From assembly GCA_014239895.1 (NCBI GenBank), contig JAAZXZ010000184.1, positions 1-11,404 of the forward strand: a stretch of 11,404 bases of DNA. The letters are read 5' to 3'. How positions within the stretch are numbered: the stretch's first letter is position 1; every line of letters starts with the position of its first letter. The position numbers and the translations under genes are program-made. The DNA is from Flavobacteriaceae bacterium (GTDB taxonomy: Bacteria; Bacteroidota; Bacteroidia; Flavobacteriales; Flavobacteriaceae). Positions 6,853 to 11,404 of this stretch are shown piece after piece. The notes beneath the pieces were generated by a model. It was not told the origin of the DNA. It was given only the letters and a program-made list of their open reading frames with translations, and did not search any database.

Positions 6853-8046
6853 ATGGATATAATGAGTGTTTTAAGCCATTTTGACGATACAAAGACAGCA
6901 TTTAGCTATAAATCAAATTATGAGCTAAAAAGGGCTTATTTATTGTTTAAATTACTATCATACCCATCACTTACCTTTATAGGGAAGTACTTTTTAAATT
7001 TGTTAATAAAAATACGTTTCCCAATAGATAAGGTAATTAAACAAACAATATTTGAACAGTTCTGTGGTGGAGAAAATGAAAAAGAATGTTTTAAAGTAAT
7101 AAATAAGCTAAAGGAGAATAATATAAGATGTATATTAAATTATTCTATTGAGGGGTCTAATACAGAAAGTAATTATGAACATACTTTAAACAAAACATTA
7201 GATTTAATTGATTTAAGTAAAAAAGACTCTCTATCATCTTTTATAGTATTTAAGCCTTCAGCTGTTGGAAGATTTGATTTATACCTAAAAAAGGCTAATA
7301 ATGATAGTTTAAATGAAAATGAAAAAGATGAATGGCAAAGAGTTGAGCAAAGATATGATAAGATATGTAATTCTGCTGCAAAAAGTGGAATATCGATTTT
7401 AATAGATGCTGAAGAGAGTTGGATTCAAAAATCAATAGATGAATTAATTGAAAAGCTAATGATTAAGTACAATAATTCATCATGCATTGTATATAACACT
7501 ATACAAGCATATAAAGTAGATCGTTTTGAATATTTATCCGACTTACATAAAAGACTTTCTAAATCAAATATAAAGATAGGTATCAAATTAGTCAGGGGGG
7601 CTTATATGGAAAAAGAGAGAATAAGAGCTAAATCTAAAAATTATAAATCTCCAATTTGTGAGACAAAGGTAAAAACAGATGAAAACTTTAATAAGTGCAT
7701 GAGTTTTATTTTTAGTAATATCAATGATTTTAATCTATTTATTGGATCTCATAATGAAAGAAGTAATCTTTTGGCCACTGAAATAATGAACAAGCATAGA
7801 ATAAAAAACAATGATAAAAGAGTATGGTTTAGCCAATTATATGGAATGAGTGATCATATCAGTTTTAATTTAGCTATAAACAAATATAATGTGAGTAAAT
7901 ATTTGCCATATGGCCCAATTAAAGAAGTTGTTCCATACTTAATTAGAAGATTAGACGAAAACACCTCTGTTTCTGGTCAGACTTCTAGAGAATTAAAACT
8001 AATAAGGAAGGAAATAAAAAGAAGAAAACTCGAGACAAATAATTAA
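6853..8046 (+). CDS. Proline dehydrogenase, monofunctional (PRODH)
   Basis: FAD-dependent enzyme oxidising L-proline to pyrroline-5-carboxylate, first step of proline catabolism to glutamate; electrons go to the respiratory quinone pool. At 397 residues it is the single-domain form, so a separate P5C dehydrogenase is expected elsewhere. The beta/alpha-barrel motifs are present: FKPSAVG with Lys134, LIDAEESW with Asp185 (equivalents of PutA Lys329 and Asp370), GIKLVRGAYMEKER (243-256), GSHN (298-301), QLYGMSD (328-334), KYLPYGP (349-355) and the substrate-carboxylate pair Arg365-Arg366 in YLIRRLDEN. The N-terminus DDTKTAFSYKSNYELKRAYLLFK is the usual flavobacterial form, supporting the ATG at 6853, although an ATG three codons on (6862) is also possible. 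Its stop overlaps by four bases the stop of the convergent small-protein gene. Confidence 0.95.
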   Translation: MDIMSVLSHFDDTKTAFSYKSNYELKRAYLLFKLLSYPSLTFIGKYFLNLLIKIRFPIDKVIKQTIFEQFCGGENEKECFKVINKLKENNIRCILNYSIEGSNTESNYEHTLNKTLDLIDLSKKDSLSSFIVFKPSAVGRFDLYLKKANNDSLNENEKDEWQRVEQRYDKICNSAAKSGISILIDAEESWIQKSIDELIEKLMIKYNNSSCIVYNTIQAYKVDRFEYLSDLHKRLSKSNIKIGIKLVRGAYMEKERIRAKSKNYKSPICETKVKTDENFNKCMSFIFSNINDFNLFIGSHNERSNLLATEIMNKHRIKNNDKRVWFSQLYGMSDHISFNLAINKYNVSKYLPYGPIKEVVPYLIRRLDENTSVSGQTSRELKLIRKEIKRRKLETNN

Positions 8047-8408
8047 TTCAATTCTCTAAACTTATCTACCAACACATAGTCATCACAATTATTTACTAAT
8101 ACCATATATTTTTTTCCATCTATTTTATTTTCAATATGATAATAATTACAAGAGTCTAATCTTGTTTTACTTTTAGAGAAATCAATCCTACCATTAGAAA
8201 TAACTTTCTTTATTAAAATTGAATCTAATGAGGTAATTGTATCAGAGAGCTTAGTGTAAATTATTTTTTTTGTATTAATGTTTTTTACAACTCTATCATT
8301 AGGTAGATAGCTGCAGGAAGTTTTTTTACCAATTAGAAAAAAAGACAGGATTAATAGACCAATAACAAATCCAGATGAAAAAAACATTAATCTTTTATAA
8401 AAATGCAT
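8043..8408 (-). CDS. Small anchored protein, DUF4258-like, last gene of the porX operon
   Basis: The 121-residue product starts with a basic N-terminus (HFYKR) and one hydrophobic segment (about 7-26), ending in GKKTSCSYLPNDRV. The remaining 90 residues are polar and hold Cys32, Cys87 and Cys108; NGRIDFSKSKTRLDSCNYYHIE and MVLVNNCDDYVLVDKF stand out. I recall similar flavobacterial proteins annotated as DUF4258-domain proteins, found near proline dehydrogenase, tsaE and porX; I am moderately sure of that link and cannot confirm it here. Topology suggests an inner-membrane anchor with the soluble part in the periplasm; cleavage as a signal peptide is less likely because no good cleavage site follows. 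Function unknown. It starts ten bases after the tsaE stop, so it is probably co-transcribed. Confidence 0.8.
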   Translation of the reverse strand: MHFYKRLMFFSSGFVIGLLILSFFLIGKKTSCSYLPNDRVVKNINTKKIIYTKLSDTITSLDSILIKKVISNGRIDFSKSKTRLDSCNYYHIENKIDGKKYMVLVNNCDDYVLVDKFRELN

Positions 8409-8418
8409 AAATAAATAG

Positions 8419-8832
8419 CTAATAGTTAATCCTTATTTTTCTATTATCACTTGAAATAACATCTATATTTAATTCAATATGCTTATCAGGGAGCATATCA
8501 ACAATTAAATTAGGCCATTCAATAAAACACCAATCATTGCTGCTGATATATTCGTCTATTCCTATATCTAATAATTCCTCTCTACTTTTAATACGATAAA
8601 AATCGAAATGATATATTTTATCACCGTTGAAATATTCATTTATTAAAGAAAATGTAGGACTACTAACAATTCCTTCATATCCCAACTCTTTTATTATAGC
8701 TTTGATTATAGTAGTTTTTCCCGACCCCATCTCTCCATTAAAAATAAATATTTTTGTAGAGGGATTTAATGATAAAACTATCTTAGCTGTCTTATCAATT
8801 TCTTCAATTGAATAATTAATATCTTTTGTCAT
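8419..8832 (-). CDS. tsaE: tRNA t6A37 synthesis ATPase TsaE
   Basis: TsaE is the P-loop ATPase that works with TsaB, TsaC and TsaD to put the threonylcarbamoyl group on A37 of ANN-decoding tRNAs. At 137 residues it has the normal length. Seen in the sequence: Walker A GEMGSGKTT (33-41), SSPTFSLINEY (57-67), HFDFYRI (75-81) and the Walker B-like FIEWP (103-107), all family signatures. The ATG overlaps the porX stop in an ATGA arrangement (8829-8832), implying translational coupling. The pairing of porX with tsaE is, as I recall, common in Flavobacteriia and probably reflects shared growth-linked expression rather than a joint function. Confidence 0.95.
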   Translation of the reverse strand: MTKDINYSIEEIDKTAKIVLSLNPSTKIFIFNGEMGSGKTTIIKAIIKELGYEGIVSSPTFSLINEYFNGDKIYHFDFYRIKSREELLDIGIDEYISSNDWCFIEWPNLIVDMLPDKHIELNIDVISSDNRKIRINY

Positions 8833-10391
8833 TTTTTAATTTTCGGCATTAACACAACATAGGGAATTATAATTTCTTCCAAAGAAATACCTCCATGTTG
8901 ATAGGTGTCTCTAAAAAAATTGACATAATAATTATAGTTATTAGGATATACTAGGTATGTGTTTTCTTTTGCAAACACATATGAGCTATTTATTGAAATA
9001 CTAGGTAGAAGAATATCATTAGGATTATCAAATGAAATAATTTCTTTGTTATCATAAGAGAGGCTCCTTCCAGTTTTATATCTGAGGTTTTGGCTTGTGT
9101 CTTTATTACCAATAATTTTTGAAGGGTTCTTTACATTAATTGTTCCATGATCAGTTGTTACTACTAACTTAAAGCCATATTCATATCCTTTTTTGATAAT
9201 TTCAAATAAGGGAGAGTTTTTAAACCAACTTAATGTTAATGATCTATATCCTTTATCATTTGATGCCAATTCTTTTATTATTTCCATCTCAGTTTTTGAA
9301 TGTGACAACATATCAACAAAATTGTAGACAATTACAGTTAAATCATTTTTCAATTTAGCTTTTAAATTAATCGACAATTTTTGCCCATTTTTAAGATTAG
9401 TAATTTTGTTATATTCACAAGAGATATTACTATATCCTAATCTCTTTAGATTATCTTTTAAAAGCTGTTCTTCATAAAGGTTTTTACCGCCTTCATCAGA
9501 ATCATTTTTCCAATAATTAGGATGATTTTTTTCTATTTCAGAAGGCATTAATCCAGAAAAAAGAGAATTTCTTGAATATTGTGTAGTGGTTGGGAGAATG
9601 CTAAAATAAGCCTCTTCATGAATTTTATTATAGTAATTATTAATCAATGGCTCTATAACCTTCCATTGATCATATCTTAAATTATCAATTACTAAAAATA
9701 AAGTAGGCTTTGAATCAGATAATTCCTTCACTAATCTGTCTTTAATTAGCGAATTAGAGAGTATTGGGTTAGATGATTTATTGTTTACCCATTGTTGATA
9801 ATTATTCTCAATAAATTTTGCAAACAACCTATTAGCTTCATTTTTTTGAGATATTAGTACCTCCATCATTGTATCATTATTATTCTCTTCTAATTTTATC
9901 TCCCATGAGACTAACTTGAGATACATATCTACCCATCCTTTAATTGAATCTATATCTGAGAGTTCAATTGAAATATTTCTAAATTCTTGCTGATAACCTG
10001 AAGTAGTTTTATTAGAAATAAGTTCTCTGTTATTTAAATTCTTTTTTAAGCTTAAAAAAATTTGTTTTGGATTTACAGGTTTAATTAAATAATCTGAAAT
10101 CTTGCTCCCAATAGCATCATCCATTATATTTTCTTCTTCGCTTTTAGTTATCATGATTATAGGAATATTAGAGCTAATATCTCTCATAAGAGTAAGAGTT
10201 TCAATCCCATTTAATCCAGGCATATTTTCATCTAAGAGAACAGCGTCAAAATTCTCATTCCTAATTATTTCTACAGCATCAGATCCATTATTGCAAGTTT
10301 GAATTAAAAAATCCTTGTTTTCTAAAAAAATTATGTGAGGTTTTAATAAGTCCACTTCATCATCAACCCATAAAATTTTTGTTTTAATCAT
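8829..10391 (-). CDS. porX: PorX: response regulator with PglZ (alkaline phosphatase-like) output domain, type IX secretion regulator
   Basis: The 520-residue protein is full length. The receiver domain (about 4-120) has the acidic pair Asp10-Asp11, phospho-acceptor Asp54 in LLDENMPG, Thr82 and Lys104 in YLIKP. A helical linker leads to a PglZ domain (about 225-515) of the alkaline phosphatase superfamily. Likely metal and catalytic residues are intact: Asp236 (VIDNLRYDQW), Thr268-270 (ILPTTTQYSR), Asp360 and His364 (NFVDMLSH), Asp414-His415 (TTDHGT) and His499 (YQHGG). In Porphyromonas and Flavobacterium PorX acts with the kinase PorY to control type IX secretion genes, and its PglZ domain is reported as a zinc phosphodiesterase on oligonucleotides. 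No porY or T9SS structural gene lies in this window. It is the first gene of the porX-tsaE-small protein operon, divergent from lpxD. The start MIKTKILWVDDE is secure. Confidence 0.95.
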   Translation of the reverse strand: MIKTKILWVDDEVDLLKPHIIFLENKDFLIQTCNNGSDAVEIIRNENFDAVLLDENMPGLNGIETLTLMRDISSNIPIIMITKSEEENIMDDAIGSKISDYLIKPVNPKQIFLSLKKNLNNRELISNKTTSGYQQEFRNISIELSDIDSIKGWVDMYLKLVSWEIKLEENNNDTMMEVLISQKNEANRLFAKFIENNYQQWVNNKSSNPILSNSLIKDRLVKELSDSKPTLFLVIDNLRYDQWKVIEPLINNYYNKIHEEAYFSILPTTTQYSRNSLFSGLMPSEIEKNHPNYWKNDSDEGGKNLYEEQLLKDNLKRLGYSNISCEYNKITNLKNGQKLSINLKAKLKNDLTVIVYNFVDMLSHSKTEMEIIKELASNDKGYRSLTLSWFKNSPLFEIIKKGYEYGFKLVVTTDHGTINVKNPSKIIGNKDTSQNLRYKTGRSLSYDNKEIISFDNPNDILLPSISINSSYVFAKENTYLVYPNNYNYYVNFFRDTYQHGGISLEEIIIPYVVLMPKIKK

Positions 10392-10406
10392 CTAGATAAG
10401 TATATA

Positions 10407-10425
10407 AGTTTACAAAGCGTAAATT
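10407..10425 (-). promoter_or_regulatory. Possible porX promoter box with TTTAC/GTAAA dyad
   Basis: On the minus strand TACGCTTTG (10421-10413) resembles TAnnTTTG with one extra base, about 21 bases before the porX ATG. It sits in a dyad, TTTAC-N5-GTAAA (10409-10423), close in sequence to the HTH gene's palindrome: minus strand TTTAC-GC-TTTGTAAAC versus TTTAC-A-TTTGTAAAC. No convincing -33 box is seen. Confidence 0.35.
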
Positions 10426-10486
10426 TACATAATTATTACCATTAAACTTTTGTGATTACATTAACAATGAATTTATTGAAATTTCC

Positions 10487-10494
10487 TAATTTTG
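10487..10494 (+). promoter_or_regulatory. -7 box for lpxD
   Basis: TAATTTTG is an exact TAnnTTTG and ends six bases before the lpxD ATG at 10501, so the message would be essentially leaderless. I find no TTG or TTTG 17-21 bases upstream, which lowers confidence. Confidence 0.45.
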
Positions 10495-10500
10495 CATGCA

Positions 10501-11404
10501 ATGAAGTTTACAGCCCTAGAAATAGCAGAAATATTAAATGGAAAAATTGATGGAGATTCTTCTAACGAAATTACTTCATTAAATAAGATTGAAGAGTCAA
10601 CAAAGAACTCTATTACTTTTTTAGGTAACAAGAAGTATATTCCATGGGTATACAAAACAAAAGCTTCAATGATAATTGTTTCTGAAGATTTTAAGCCCAC
10701 ACAAAATATATCTGCTACACTAATTAGAGTTAAAGACCCATATATAGCATTTGTTAAATTGCTAAACAAATTTTATGATAGTTCTATCAAAAAATCAGGA
10801 ATAAAGGATTCTGCAGTAATTTCAGCTTCATCTAAAATTGGAAAAAATGTTTCTATTGGTCACTTTTCTTGTATTGGTGAAAATGTTGTTATTGGTGAAA
10901 ATGTTGTAATACTAAATAATGTTAATATAGATGATGGTGTCACTATCGGAAATAATTCAATTATTTATTCTGGTGCTGCAATTTGCAAAAACAGTGTAAT
11001 TGGCAATAATTGTATTTTACATTCAAACTCAGTTATTGGTTCTGATGGGTTTGGTTTTGCTCCTGATAGTTCAGGAAAATTTCAAAAAGTTCCTCAAATA
11101 GGAAATGTAATAATTAAAGACAATGTTGAAATAGGAGCTTCTGCTACAATTGATCGAGCAACATTAGGCTCAACAGTAATAAATAAAGGGGTAAAGCTTG
11201 ATAATTTGGTTCAGATAGGACATAATGTGGTTATAGGTGAAAATACGGTTATGGCTGCTCAATGTGGAATAGCTGGTTCAACAAAAATTGGAAAGAATTG
11301 TCAAATTGGAGGGCATGTAGGCATGGTAGGACACATAACAATTGGAGATAATGTTAAAATTAATGGAAAAGCATGTGTTTTCAAAAGCGTTAAAGATGGT
11401 TTAA
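10501..11404 (+). CDS. lpxD: UDP-3-O-(3-hydroxyacyl)glucosamine N-acyltransferase LpxD (3' end outside window)
   Basis: Third step of lipid A synthesis: transfer of a hydroxyacyl chain from acyl carrier protein to the 2-amino group of UDP-3-O-acylglucosamine, in the cytosol. The first 301 codons are present and open to the window end; family members are about 330-350 residues, so only the C-terminal helices are missing. The N-terminal uridine-binding domain (about 1-100) begins MKFTALEIAEILNGKIDG and contains SLNKIEES and ITFLGNKKY. A left-handed beta-helix of hexapeptide repeats follows (IGKNVSIGHFSCIGENVVIG...), then SDGFGFAPD, the loop ATIDRATLGST, and the catalytic His241 in VQIGHNVVIG, equivalent to His239 of E. 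coli LpxD. The start at 10501 gives the usual N-terminus. It is divergent from porX. In Bacteroidota lpxD is commonly followed by an lpxC-fabZ fusion and lpxA, which would lie outside the window. Confidence 0.95.
   Translation, partial: MKFTALEIAEILNGKIDGDSSNEITSLNKIEESTKNSITFLGNKKYIPWVYKTKASMIIVSEDFKPTQNISATLIRVKDPYIAFVKLLNKFYDSSIKKSGIKDSAVISASSKIGKNVSIGHFSCIGENVVIGENVVILNNVNIDDGVTIGNNSIIYSGAAICKNSVIGNNCILHSNSVIGSDGFGFAPDSSGKFQKVPQIGNVIIKDNVEIGASATIDRATLGSTVINKGVKLDNLVQIGHNVVIGENTVMAAQCGIAGSTKIGKNCQIGGHVGMVGHITIGDNVKINGKACVFKSVKDGL
10873..10908 (+). repeat. Tandem 18-base repeat inside lpxD (one hexapeptide rung, two copies)
   Basis: ATTGGTGAAAATGTTGTT at 10873-10890 is followed directly by a copy differing only in its last base. 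Each unit encodes IGENVV, one rung of the beta-helix. The reading frame and the number of rungs seem normal for flavobacterial LpxD, so this looks like codon-level homogenisation rather than an added rung. Confidence 0.75.

Noticed and set aside
8627..8815. Plus-strand open frame of 62 codons
   Set aside because: It is antisense of the TsaE Walker A region; no evidence of a gene.
10102..10302. Plus-strand open frame of 66 codons
   Set aside because: It is antisense of the PorX receiver domain.
8829..10391. PglZ domain as part of a BREX-type phage-defence locus
   Set aside because: The domain is fused behind a CheY-like receiver with the PorX architecture, and the neighbours are tsaE and lpxD; no brx genes are present.
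10473..10769. Minus-strand open frame of 98 codons
   Set aside because: It is antisense of the lpxD start; the plus-strand frame has a clear LpxD N-terminal domain and hexapeptide repeats.

Overview
The window is AT-rich bacterial DNA from a member of the Bacteroidota, very probably class Flavobacteriia. The evidence is the gene content (PorX, the PglZ-domain response regulator of type IX secretion; a separate topoisomerase IV pair; a monofunctional proline dehydrogenase; small flavobacterial lipoprotein and anchored-protein families), the absence of clear Shine-Dalgarno sites, and several promoter -7 boxes matching the Bacteroidota consensus TAnnTTTG. No tRNA, rRNA, CRISPR array, insertion sequence or prophage gene is visible. 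It looks like core chromosome with two ordinary but poorly characterised small-gene pockets.

Layout, left to right. Bases 1-1253 (+): the 3' end of an Alvin-type 2[4Fe-4S] ferredoxin, then the Obg-family ATPase ychF. Bases 1395-5830 (+): parE and parC, almost abutting, encoding topoisomerase IV. Bases 5827-6520 (-): an operon of a short Cro/C1-type HTH regulator and an overlapping lipoprotein gene, running convergently into parC. Bases 6521-6852: an extremely AT-rich divergent intergenic region with promoter and operator-like palindromes. Bases 6853-8046 (+): proline dehydrogenase. Bases 8043-10391 (-): an operon porX - tsaE - small anchored protein, with an ATGA overlap between the first two, running convergently into the proline dehydrogenase gene. 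Bases 10392-10500: divergent promoter region. Bases 10501-11404 (+): lpxD, cut by the window end.

Functionally the window mixes housekeeping (chromosome decatenation by ParE/ParC, YchF, t6A tRNA modification by TsaE, lipid A synthesis by LpxD, proline catabolism) with cell-surface biology (PorX controlling type IX secretion, one lipoprotein, one anchored protein). I do not see a clearly new multi-gene system. The most unusual signal is regulatory: a perfect 7-bp-arm palindrome sits exactly on the -7 box of the HTH regulator gene, a degenerate copy lies in mirror orientation 140 bp away toward proline dehydrogenase, and a similar TTTAC/GTAAA dyad lies upstream of porX. This would fit an autorepressor with a small regulon, but it is inference from sequence alone.
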